Shown here piece after piece: positions 1 through 6,079 of a stretch of 10,593 nucleotides of DNA. Below the pieces are notes generated by a model. The model did no database searches. It saw nothing but the letters and a program-made list of their open reading frames with translations, and was not told the origin of the DNA. The DNA is from an uncultured Lachnospiraceae bacterium (GTDB taxonomy: Bacteria; Bacillota; Clostridia; Lachnospirales; Lachnospiraceae), in contig CAJTXH010000040.1 in assembly GCA_910580005.1 (NCBI GenBank), positions 11,208 to 21,800 on the forward strand. Reading direction: 5' to 3'. Made by a program: the position numbers and the translations under genes. How positions within the stretch are numbered: the first letter of the stretch is position 1; the number at the start of each line of letters is the position of its first letter.

Positions 1-124
1 TCCCTTCACGCTGGTATATGTATTCCTGTTTGCGCCTGGCACAGCCTAATGCCTCTTGAAACATGCTGTCTGTGATGCTGCTGCCAAGCAGCACCTCAAC
101 TTCTTTTTTGTTTATCCCCTGCAC
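1..124 (-). CDS. Partial hypothetical protein, C-terminus beyond the window edge
   Basis: An open frame of 41 codons runs off the left edge with no stop. I place the start at a GTG (122-124) because a purine-rich ribosome site, GAGGAGGGGG, lies about 7 bases before it. The frame overlaps the end of the zinc-ribbon gene by 13 bases, which is normal for a translationally coupled operon. The visible peptide reads as a plausible soluble helical protein (MQGINKKEVEVLLG at the start, later FQEALGCARRKQEY). I do not recognise the family. It is the last visible gene of the leftward early operon. Confidence 0.6.
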   Translation of the reverse strand, partial: MQGINKKEVEVLLGSSITDSMFQEALGCARRKQEYIYQREG

Positions 125-300
125 TGCCGTTCCCCCTCCTCTTCTTTACCAAATACAAAAGCAAACTGCCCTGAAGCTTTTTCTGTTTCCATGTGTTTCC
201 TGAAAAATTCCTCCCTTTCTGCCCTGGCATCCATGCAGTCACATTTCTCCCCAGGGTCAAGGTTAGCACCACAGCAGGGACAGACAGTATAATATGCCAT
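112..300 (-). CDS. Small zinc-ribbon-like phage/ICE protein, 62 aa
   Basis: The N-terminus carries a four-cysteine knuckle, CPCCGANLDPGEKCDC at residues 7-22. C7, C10, C20 and C22 are the likely zinc ligands. A charged helical tail follows (AEREEFFRKH), then an aromatic strand (GQFAFVFGKEE). Small proteins of this shape are common in early operons of Clostridia phages and conjugative elements, but their role is not established. The start is supported by AAGGAGG seven bases before the ATG. It lies 11 bases after the winged-helix gene and overlaps the next gene, so it is an operon member. A role in nucleic-acid binding is only inferred from the zinc ribbon. Confidence 0.7.
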   Translation of the reverse strand: MAYYTVCPCCGANLDPGEKCDCMDARAEREEFFRKHMETEKASGQFAFVFGKEEEGERQCRG

Positions 301-311
301 GACATGCCTCC

Positions 312-566
312 TTAACCTTTGTCCCTGTCTATTACTGCATTTACCACATCCAGGGGGATACCAAATTTTTCAGCAAATATATATTTGTTCGCTTTCCCTC
401 TCCCATATGCAAACTGCCCGCTGTCTGTGGCAGCCCTGTTGATTTCCCTTATTGTCTGGTACGCTTTGTTTTCCTTGCATCCAAGAAGTTCCATGACATC
501 TGCTGCTGTGACATAAGTTGTCACTGATGCCCTTAGTACCCCTGGTGCTGTTGCCAGTGCAGCCAT
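312..566 (-). CDS. Small HTH/winged-helix DNA-binding protein, excisionase-like, 84 aa
   Basis: Residues 18-45 (VTAADVMELLGCKENKAYQT and onward) fit the helix-turn-helix of small phage DNA-binding proteins. The next segment, GQFAYGRGKANKYIFAEKFG, looks like the wing and closing helix. The ATG follows the stop of the DUF5688-like gene directly (TAAATG), with AAGGGGGTG just upstream, so translation is probably coupled. Its length and position in an early operon fit an excisionase or accessory regulator, but no excisionase-specific motif proves this. The first 15 residues are alanine-rich and may be poorly conserved; no better internal start with a ribosome site is visible. Confidence 0.65.
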   Translation of the reverse strand: MAALATAPGVLRASVTTYVTAADVMELLGCKENKAYQTIREINRAATDSGQFAYGRGKANKYIFAEKFGIPLDVVNAVIDRDKG

Positions 567-1544
567 TTAATGCACCCCCTTGCAGCTGGAAATTTCCAGC
601 CCCTTATTTTCGTATGCTGTTCCTGCCAGCACAGACAGGTTATGCAGCCCCATGTCATAATAATATACATTGTCTGACAGTCTTTCTTCTTCCTCCACTG
701 CAGCAATATTGACTTCCTTAACCATGCCTGCAAGGCTTTCAGGGGTTTCAATACCTGCAGGCGCTGCAAGCACTTCATTGACAGATGAAGGAAGAAGAAC
801 CATGTCAGAACCCATTTTCTGTGCAAGTTTCTGGAGCACAGCATCATACATCATACAAACTGCCCCGTTCCAGCCTGCTTTATTGGTAATTACATACACA
901 GAATTTTTCTTTCCTGGCAACTTCACAAAAACCTCTGCATCCCTTTCTGCCATGCCTTCATTTATTAAAATTTCTTTCATTGCCTCAGAAAGAGGTTTTA
1001 CAGCCAACCCCATAAGTTCCAGGGTATTCCTTTTTGCTGTTTTAAAAAGCTGCACTTCATCCATGCCCAGTATATCTGCAACATTATTATTAACAAGCAC
1101 AGAAGAAACACCACCCATGCCAGTTTCCGCAATATAGCGGTAAACAACTGACAGGTCATGGAACTGCCTGTTTGGCACATGCTGTAACATTTCCACATTC
1201 TGTCCTGTATTTACCAGTGACATAATTACCCTTTTTTCTGGTTCTGTAAAACTTATCCTTCCAATTTTTCCTGCTTCTGCAAAACCTGCAACAAGCAGCT
1301 GTGCAGTATCTTCCAGGACAATGCTTATACTGCCTGTCCCTTTGTAATGTCTATACATATATTCCAGATAAACCACAGGCACTGCCATCCCATCCCGTGT
1401 ACAAGGTGACATAAGCCTGAGCCCATCCATATTCCTGTTAGTTTTCTGTACAGTTTCCACTTCCACTGTATAGCCCTTAAATTCTTCTGGCATATAGTCC
1501 AGGATTTTTTCTGCTGCCATTTTTTTAAATGTAATATAATCCAT
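567..1544 (-). CDS. DUF5688-like protein, about 325 aa
   Basis: This is the largest gene of the leftward operon. It begins MDYITFKKMAAEKILDYMP, goes on to a segment around VYLEYMYRHYKGTGSISIVL, then EKRVIMSLVNTGQNVEML, then a DLSVVYRYIA...SVLVNN block. That order matches my recollection of DUF5688, a protein of unknown function common in Lachnospiraceae mobile elements. There is no signal peptide or membrane segment, so it is probably cytoplasmic. Two adjacent ATGs are possible; I chose the second (1544) because AAGGAGG ends only two bases before the first but five before the second. The gene starts 18 bases after the preceding gene and abuts the next, so all three are co-transcribed. Catalytic residues are not evident. 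Confidence 0.75.
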   Translation of the reverse strand: MDYITFKKMAAEKILDYMPEEFKGYTVEVETVQKTNRNMDGLRLMSPCTRDGMAVPVVYLEYMYRHYKGTGSISIVLEDTAQLLVAGFAEAGKIGRISFTEPEKRVIMSLVNTGQNVEMLQHVPNRQFHDLSVVYRYIAETGMGGVSSVLVNNNVADILGMDEVQLFKTAKRNTLELMGLAVKPLSEAMKEILINEGMAERDAEVFVKLPGKKNSVYVITNKAGWNGAVCMMYDAVLQKLAQKMGSDMVLLPSSVNEVLAAPAGIETPESLAGMVKEVNIAAVEEEERLSDNVYYYDMGLHNLSVLAGTAYENKGLEISSCKGVH

Positions 1545-1562
1545 CATATCCTCCTTATAAGT

Positions 1563-2036
1563 TTAAAGATTTTTCTTTACCCATAATTTCAGGCTTTGTG
1601 TTACCTGTTCCAGTTCTTCAAGAGTTCCCAGTATCTTATGCATCCCTGCCACTTCATCTGTGGAAACAACCCCGTCCGCTGTAATATCTACTAACAGCTT
1701 CTGCACACTGTCCATTTCACGCAATACATAAACCGCACGCAATGATATCCTGTCAAGGCTTGAAATATCTGCTTTCGGAATATTGACGCCTAAAGGACAG
1801 ATACTTGTGCAGTAATAATTCTCCAGCTCTGGTGCATTGTATAAACCAGACATAAGATGAATTTCCTCTGGATATGGATTAGCAACACCTTTTTCTATCC
1901 TGTACAGCCTGCCTCTGTCAATAGCCATTATTTCTGCTGCCCCTTCTCTGCTTTTTAACTGCTCATTATATTTTGAAGCTACGCAACGTGCCTTATAAAA
2001 AACATTGGAACTGGTTTCTGCTGCTACATTTGACAT
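1563..2036 (-). CDS. XRE-family HTH protein, about 157 aa, start revised
   Basis: The central part (REGAAEIMAIDRGRLYRIEK, then a PYPEEIHLMSGLYNAPELENYY segment) is a Cro/C1-type helix-turn-helix. It leads into a conserved-looking YYCTSICPLG stretch and a helical C-terminal region (ITADGVVSTDE to SLKLWVKKNL). I recognise this as the small XRE-type protein often encoded next to DUF5688 genes. An upstream ATG at 2054 would add six residues, but that ATG is part of ATGGAGGTT, which is itself a good ribosome site for the ATG at 2036, so 2036 is the better start. An operator-like palindrome (2070-2084) lies just upstream, so the immunity repressor may control this gene separately from the cro-like gene. 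Confidence 0.75.
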   Translation of the reverse strand: MSNVAAETSSNVFYKARCVASKYNEQLKSREGAAEIMAIDRGRLYRIEKGVANPYPEEIHLMSGLYNAPELENYYCTSICPLGVNIPKADISSLDRISLRAVYVLREMDSVQKLLVDITADGVVSTDEVAGMHKILGTLEELEQVTQSLKLWVKKNL

Positions 2037-2069
2037 TTTGTTTTTAACCTCCATGTTTTATAATAAAAT

Positions 2070-2084
2070 TATCCTATTAGGAAA
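2070..2084. promoter_or_regulatory. Operator copy 4, overlapping the end of the cro-like gene
   Basis: TATCCTATTAGGAAA matches 14 of 15 bases of the palindrome TTTCCTATTAGGAAA found in the divergent control region. It covers the stop codon of the cro-like gene and sits upstream of the XRE-type gene. A TATTAT -10-like element at 2060-2065 (minus strand) with a poor -35 may give an internal promoter here. Such a precise match about 225 bases from the main cluster argues for a real second regulatory point, not chance. Confidence 0.6.
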
Positions 2085-2277
2085 ATTCATTGGTAAAATA
2101 TTCTATTGGCTGATTGAAATGTTTTGCTAATAATTTGGCTTCCTCTAAGGAAAATGGTACTCTGCCATTTTCCTTTTTACTATAAGCAGATGCAGTTTTC
2201 AAACCAAGTAACTTAGCAATTTCTATTTGAGTTTCATCTCGTTCTTTCCGTAACTCTTTTAGCTTCACATTTGCCAT
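2077..2277 (-). CDS. Cro-like HTH regulator, 66 aa
   Basis: The whole protein is one Cro/C1-type helix-turn-helix domain: LKELRKERDETQIEIAKLLG, then SAYSKKENGRVPFSLEEA, then LLAKHFNQPIEYF. It diverges from the CI-like gene across a 160-base control region with repeated operators, the classic Cro position. AGGAGGTG lies a few bases before the ATG. Its promoter (-35 TTGACT, -10 TAATAT, 17-base spacer) has an operator inside the spacer, so repressor binding there should shut off the whole leftward operon. The Cro role is inferred from position and fold. Confidence 0.85.
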   Translation of the reverse strand: MANVKLKELRKERDETQIEIAKLLGLKTASAYSKKENGRVPFSLEEAKLLAKHFNQPIEYFTNEFS

Positions 2278-2296
2278 TTTATCACCTCCTTGTTTT

Positions 2297-2311
2297 TTTC
2301 CTATTAGGAAA
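2297..2311. promoter_or_regulatory. Operator copy 1, perfect 15-bp palindrome
   Basis: TTTCCTATTAGGAAA is a perfect inverted repeat (TTTCCTA, central T, TAGGAAA). It lies between the -10 of the leftward promoter and the start of the cro-like gene, so it falls at or just after the transcription start. It is the consensus from which the other copies were recognised. Confidence 0.75.
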
Positions 2312-2322
2312 TTTATATATCT

Positions 2323-2351
2323 ATATTACATTTTCTTAGCAGGAAAGTCAA
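2323..2351 (-). promoter_or_regulatory. Leftward early promoter for the cro-like operon
   Basis: On the minus strand TTGACT (2346-2351) and TAATAT (2323-2328) are separated by 17 bases, a good sigma-70/sigma-A promoter. Operator copy 2 (2332-2346) fills the spacer and touches the -35, and copy 1 lies just downstream. Binding at either would block initiation. Confidence 0.75.
2332..2346. promoter_or_regulatory. Operator copy 2, inside the leftward promoter spacer
   Basis: TTTCTTAGCAGGAAA matches 12 of 15 bases of copy 1, with the outer TTTC and AGGAAA kept. Its centre is 35 bases from copy 1 and 38 from copy 3, near-regular spacing that resembles the three-operator arrays of lambdoid and Firmicute phages. 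Confidence 0.65.
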
Positions 2352-2352
2352 G

Positions 2353-2370
2353 ACTTTTTTTCAAAAAAGT
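2353..2370. repeat. Inverted repeat of 8-bp arms between operators 2 and 3
   Basis: ACTTTTTT and AAAAAAGT flank a 2-base centre. The A/T tracts could give curved DNA that helps repressor dimers on neighbouring operators meet, or could simply be AT-rich spacer. There is no GC in the stem, so it is not a convincing terminator. Confidence 0.4.
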
Positions 2371-2384
2371 TTCCGTTCAGGAAA
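2370..2384. promoter_or_regulatory. Operator copy 3, next to the repressor promoter
   Basis: TTTCCGTTCAGGAAA matches 12 of 15 bases of copy 1. It ends five bases before the probable -35 of the rightward repressor promoter, so a bound protein could either activate by contact with polymerase or repress, depending on orientation and affinity. Confidence 0.65.
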
Positions 2385-2389
2385 ATTGG

Positions 2390-2418
2390 TTTATTCTATT
2401 ATAAAAAATTGCTATAAT
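2390..2418 (+). promoter_or_regulatory. Rightward repressor promoter with extended -10
   Basis: A consensus TATAAT at 2413-2418 is preceded by TGC, an extended -10. The -35 (TTTATT, 2390-2395, 17-base spacing) is weak. Extended -10 promoters often work with a poor -35. Operator copy 3 lies immediately upstream, which fits autoregulation of the repressor. Confidence 0.65.
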
Positions 2419-2437
2419 TAGATTTTAAGGAGGGCTT

Positions 2438-3229
2438 ATGAACAGATTAAAAGAATTACGAGAAAATTATGGTATGAAACAGTCCGAACTCGGTAAACTG
2501 TTAAATGTCCAAGATGCAGCAATCTCAAAATATGAGTCTGAAAAAGTACCATTAACAGCAGACACTATTATTAAACTTGCAGAAATATTTAAAGTTTCTG
2601 CTGATTATTTACTAGGGAGAGAAGACTTATCGGGTCAAGGACTTGATAAAGGGGATATAACACAACGAGGACTTGATGGTCCAGGAATAACTGATATTTT
2701 TGGATATAATGATGATGAAGAAAAAATAATTACTTTTTCAAACAAACTGTCTTATCAAATAGATTGTAGTGGTGCTAAAATAGCAGACGTTGCAAAAGGA
2801 ATAGGAGTACCTGAAACAACTGTCTTGAAATGGCTAGATGGTACAGATAATAGTTATGCTAATTATTATAAACAACTATCCAAATATTTTGAAACTGGAA
2901 TCCGTTATTGGACAAGTCCTGGTGCTTTATCTCCTACCATTGAACCAAATACAGAAGAATATCTTCTTATTATGGCATACAGAAATTATAAAAACAATGG
3001 AGTCTTTGATAAATGCTTTGGTTCTTTAGAACACTATTTTCCAGGTATTAACGTAATTAATAATGCTCTTGAGAAAAAATTTTTATCAGTAATAAGACAA
3101 CTTGATGAGGACAATACAGATATTTTACTTGGAAAAGCGAAAGAATTGTTAAAAGAACAACGTTCTGAATCTTCTGTTGCAGCAGATGATTCATTAAGAA
3201 AGACAGGTACAGACAACCTGGGAAAATAA
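2438..3229 (+). CDS. CI-like immunity repressor without a peptidase domain, 263 aa
   Basis: Residues 1-60 are a clear Cro/C1-type HTH (LKELRENYGMKQSELGKLLN, then AAISKYESEKVPLTADTI, ending SADYLLG). A GLD-rich linker follows, and residues about 101-152 (KIADVAKGIGVPETTVLKWL) look like a second HTH-type unit. The C-terminal part is helical and charged. No S24 LexA-type Ser-Lys peptidase is visible, so SOS self-cleavage is unlikely. Ribosome site AAGGAGG lies four bases before the ATG. It diverges from the cro-like gene over the operators, so it is most likely the repressor that keeps the element silent. Derepression probably needs another factor, such as the ImmA-type protease encoded downstream. 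Confidence 0.8.
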   Translation: MNRLKELRENYGMKQSELGKLLNVQDAAISKYESEKVPLTADTIIKLAEIFKVSADYLLGREDLSGQGLDKGDITQRGLDGPGITDIFGYNDDEEKIITFSNKLSYQIDCSGAKIADVAKGIGVPETTVLKWLDGTDNSYANYYKQLSKYFETGIRYWTSPGALSPTIEPNTEEYLLIMAYRNYKNNGVFDKCFGSLEHYFPGINVINNALEKKFLSVIRQLDEDNTDILLGKAKELLKEQRSESSVAADDSLRKTGTDNLGK

Positions 3230-3256
3230 TACCCTTCGAGTGGTACCGAAGGGTAT
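3229..3256. terminator. Hairpin after the repressor gene, attenuator-like
   Basis: Ten-base arms ATACCCTTCG and CGAAGGGTAT enclose an 8-base loop, starting at the last base of the repressor stop codon. No T tract follows on the plus strand, so it is not a clean intrinsic terminator. It may protect the repressor mRNA 3' end, be a partial terminator between the repressor and the downstream gene, or bind a protein. Confidence 0.5.
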
Positions 3257-3299
3257 AAGCATAATTAACTATAGAAAAAACAGTAAAGGAAGGTATGCA

Positions 3300-5570
3300 A
3301 TGAAAAAAAAGGGCTCATTTATAAGTAGTGTTATCGCTATTTTAGTATTGTATGGAATAATATCCTATTTCTGGGATGCAATTAAACTTATATTAATTAT
3401 TATATCAGTGTGCCTGCTGGTTTTTGTTTTTGTTAAATTATATGAAGCATCCATTTCAAAACGCACCAAACCATCTTATACCCAAAATACAGCTCCTTCA
3501 ACAAAAAAGTATGTATCTGCAACAAAACAAATTGAACAGACACAAGATGAAACAATAAAAAGACAAGTTAAAATTTTAACAGAAAGTATACAATTAGTAA
3601 ATGATTCAAATAACCTTGATACTGTCCTTAAACGTTATCTTATTGTATATAATACACTGAATAAATTATTACTATATTCAGATGCTGAACTCAGAGAGGC
3701 TGGTTACAGGTTAAAAGAACCTGTAACAGATACCCAGGACTATATACAAAACAACCGTGTCACAATCATTAACCAGGCTATTGAACGTAATATAAAACAT
3801 GAAATAAGTTTATTAAAAACTACCAAAGGGAAAATAAATAAACTAGATACGCTATACCAGAATATGAAGAATAATAAAAACCTTGAAAATGATAACCTTA
3901 TTTTCTTGGACAATTTATATTCAAATATTAAAAATAATCTGGATAATGAAAACCATACAGATAAAAAAACACCTGAAAACACTTCAGAAACCCAACCCCC
4001 TGTAACATACGGCATTGGAAAAACTGTTCCACAAGACTTGTTAAATACAGCCAGCATTTATCCTGAAATAACTGATATGTTATGGATTGGAGACGGTGAA
4101 TACCAAAACTATATACCCCCTGAAAAAAAGCCAATACAGGATAATAATACATATCTGGTCTTTTATGATTCTGTCCCAGAAGAACCAAGCACATTGTATT
4201 TAGGACTTCCTCTTGCAAAACCCCAGAAAAACACAATAATTGAAAGCCCTCCTTATTATCCTGTTTACAAAAACTTACTGCCAGAACAAAGATGGTTATA
4301 TTGGAAATTCCTTTCCAGCCCATTTACACAGAGCCATGATATAGGCTATGTATTTTTATTTTATTATGGACTGGAACGGCATATGGTATCTGGAAATTTT
4401 GACAAAGCATTTGATATCACGCTTAGACTACGTACAATATACAGCAACAGTTCATTCCAGTTTTACACAGCAACTTCCCTGGTTCTGGCATGTATTTCAA
4501 AACAACGGGCTGACCTGGCAGTAAAACTTTTAGAATCCTATAGCCAAAATAATAATACAAATATCCGCATGGATTACCTGCTATTACTGAAATACACTTT
4601 CCAGCTTCCGTTGACCATATCTGAAATAATAAGAAATTACCAGTATTTTGGATTTGACAACAACCGTTATATTAAAAACCAGCCAGAAATGTTTGAGAAA
4701 GCATTAACAGAACTTATACAACAGGAATTCCATGCAGATACAATCAGCCTGAACCAGTATTTTCCTATGGATATCACTTCCCTGCCTGTAACACAGGAAA
4801 GAATGTTTGCTAATATATCACTTAGTAATTATAAAACTCCGTTACCAGCCTTTGAAAATACAGAACTTGACAAAAGAATTTCACTTTTACTAAACAAAGC
4901 ACATGAAACCGTCAAATACCAGTTAAAGGAAATGCGTAAACAGAAAACCGCACCAGATAAACCCCAGAAAGCTTCTGCAAAGCCAAAACTTTCCCCTATA
5001 GAAATAGAAAATATACCTAAAAAAATAGAATTTGACTTTTCAGAAACAGAAGGATGGGAAACCTGGGATAACAAACATATTTTAGAAACATATTATAAGC
5101 TTTCAGACAAAATACAGTCTGGCAAAGAAATCCTTCCCAAAATTGAAGCCTGTGAGAAATCATATAAAATTTTAAAACCTGTTATAAATTTTTTCCAAAA
5201 TGACAACGCTGGGCTGCCTCCAGTTATAAACTGCAGAGACCGTGGGCCATCTTTATATATGAAGCTTGGAGACTGGCATAATGCTGAAATGGCAATTAAA
5301 GCATGCATTGATGCAGGGGCATATGACAGTACGGAAGATGGCATAGCTGCGCTTGATTATCTGGAAACATATAAAAAAACTGCCCAGGCAGCAATAAATT
5401 TCATAATAAAAAACCCTGGTTTTCTACAAAAAAACATTTATATTGCACTTACGCAAGAAATCGGTGAGGAAAATATATCTGTATTAAAAGATTTTATGAG
5501 AGAAACTTATGTATTCCACAAACAGCCAGACAAAGGAAGTAATAAACTTTACTATATAGAAAGAGAATAA
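3300..5570 (+). CDS. Membrane-anchored protein with a TerB_N-like segment, about 756 aa
   Basis: A basic N-terminus (MKKKGS) is followed by two hydrophobic segments at residues 7-25 and 28-47, predicting a short hairpin with the large remainder in the cytoplasm. A helical, partly coiled region (about 70-210) and a polar linker come next. Residues about 315-380 contain YPVYKNLLPEQRWLYWKFLS and DIGYVFLFYYGLERHM, which fit TerB_N, a domain linked to tellurite-resistance-type membrane-associated systems. The last 170 residues include a TPR-like stretch (GPSLYMKLGDWHNAEMAIKA). I chose ATG 3300 because GGAAGG lies six bases before it; frames open further upstream lack a ribosome site. It lies in the same direction as the repressor, so it may be expressed in the dormant state. 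The actual function is unknown. Confidence 0.65.
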   Translation: MKKKGSFISSVIAILVLYGIISYFWDAIKLILIIISVCLLVFVFVKLYEASISKRTKPSYTQNTAPSTKKYVSATKQIEQTQDETIKRQVKILTESIQLVNDSNNLDTVLKRYLIVYNTLNKLLLYSDAELREAGYRLKEPVTDTQDYIQNNRVTIINQAIERNIKHEISLLKTTKGKINKLDTLYQNMKNNKNLENDNLIFLDNLYSNIKNNLDNENHTDKKTPENTSETQPPVTYGIGKTVPQDLLNTASIYPEITDMLWIGDGEYQNYIPPEKKPIQDNNTYLVFYDSVPEEPSTLYLGLPLAKPQKNTIIESPPYYPVYKNLLPEQRWLYWKFLSSPFTQSHDIGYVFLFYYGLERHMVSGNFDKAFDITLRLRTIYSNSSFQFYTATSLVLACISKQRADLAVKLLESYSQNNNTNIRMDYLLLLKYTFQLPLTISEIIRNYQYFGFDNNRYIKNQPEMFEKALTELIQQEFHADTISLNQYFPMDITSLPVTQERMFANISLSNYKTPLPAFENTELDKRISLLLNKAHETVKYQLKEMRKQKTAPDKPQKASAKPKLSPIEIENIPKKIEFDFSETEGWETWDNKHILETYYKLSDKIQSGKEILPKIEACEKSYKILKPVINFFQNDNAGLPPVINCRDRGPSLYMKLGDWHNAEMAIKACIDAGAYDSTEDGIAALDYLETYKKTAQAAINFIIKNPGFLQKNIYIALTQEIGEENISVLKDFMRETYVFHKQPDKGSNKLYYIERE

Positions 5571-5721
5571 AACCAGTAAACATATCACATAAACAGGTAG
5601 AAGCTTATCTTGCCATACTCAAAAAAACAATATAACAAAACGTGACTTGAAAGAAGTAAAAATTCAGAAACATACTGATTTAAAAATAATAAAAAACTCA
5701 CAATTAAAAGGAATGAAATAT
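5571..5721. other. Spacer between the TerB_N-like gene and the KilA-N fragment
   Basis: The reading frame of the KilA-N fragment stays open back to about 5647, but no ribosome site supports a start there, and the residues before MKINANG do not look like KilA-N. I see no promoter or terminator that I would defend in this stretch. Confidence 0.4.
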
Positions 5722-5916
5722 ATGAAAATAAATGCAAATGGTATGGAAATAGAAGTAATCCAAAAAAACAATAATGACAACTCTGATTACATTTCATTAA
5801 CGGACATAGCTAAATATAAAAATGTTGATTTTCCAGCAGATGTCATCAAAAACTGGCTCAGGTCAAGAACTACTATTGAATATCTTGGTTTATGGGAACA
5901 GCTTAACAATCCTGGT

Positions 5917-5946
5917 TTTAAACTGGTCGAATTCGACCAGTTTAAA
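5917..5946. repeat. Perfect 30-bp palindrome inside the KilA-N coding sequence
   Basis: The left arm TTTAAACTGGTCGAA (5917-5931) is followed with no gap by its exact reverse complement TTCGACCAGTTTAAA (5932-5946). I checked it base by base. It encodes FKLVEFDQFK, a conserved part of KilA-N, so codon choice as well as protein sequence makes it symmetric. A perfect uninterrupted palindrome of this length can extrude as a cruciform and is prone to deletion and rearrangement. Confidence 0.9.
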
Positions 5947-5965
5947 TTTGAATCTGGTTCAAATT
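5945..5965. repeat. Second inverted repeat at the KilA-N break point
   Basis: AATTTGAA and TTCAAATT flank a 5-base loop (TCTGG). It overlaps the end of the 30-bp palindrome by two bases and ends within a few codons of where KilA-N similarity stops. Confidence 0.8.
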
Positions 5966-6079
5966 CCCATTCTTGGTATTCAGCAGTTAAATTTACTCTT
6001 AATATAATTATACTAAGAAAAATTTTAACCAACGTATACTAAGAGCATACTTAATTATGAAAATTATATCTCAAAACTC

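Larger units (their letters stand above)
5722..6042 (+). pseudogene. KilA-N domain gene, truncated remnant
   Basis: Residues about 5-80 (DYISLTDIAKYKNVDFPADV, IKNWLRSRTTIEYLGLWEQL, NNPGFKLVEFDQFK, ESGSN) are a clear KilA-N DNA-binding domain of phage and bacterial type. In full-length relatives the motif after GSN continues into a WI...NAIGI...GGTYAH...EFASW block. Here the frame instead runs into unrelated LNIIILRKILTNVY and stops after 106 aa, so most of the domain is missing. AAAAGGA nine bases before ATG 5722 supports this start. The break falls just after two adjacent inverted repeats (5917-5965). It is either a dead remnant left by a rearrangement or, less likely, a short functional DNA-binding fragment. 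It faces the metallopeptidase gene tail to tail. Confidence 0.7.

Noticed and set aside
518..1137. Plus-strand open frames opposite the DUF5688-like gene
   Set aside because: They are serine- and proline-rich antisense translations with no ribosome sites, opposite a recognisable protein.
2139..2153. A fifth operator-like sequence (12 of 15 matches) inside the cro-like gene
   Set aside because: It falls in coding sequence that encodes a normal SLEEAK segment of the HTH fold and has no promoter nearby, so chance or codon constraint is as likely.
2636..2677. Near-identical 12-mers 30 bases apart in the repressor linker
   Set aside because: They encode the repeated GLD-containing linker residues and are more likely a small coding duplication than a regulatory or CRISPR-like repeat.
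3740..4323. Minus-strand open frames opposite the TerB_N-like gene
   Set aside because: They lack ribosome sites, have low-complexity hydrophobic translations and lie wholly opposite a long, convincing coding sequence.
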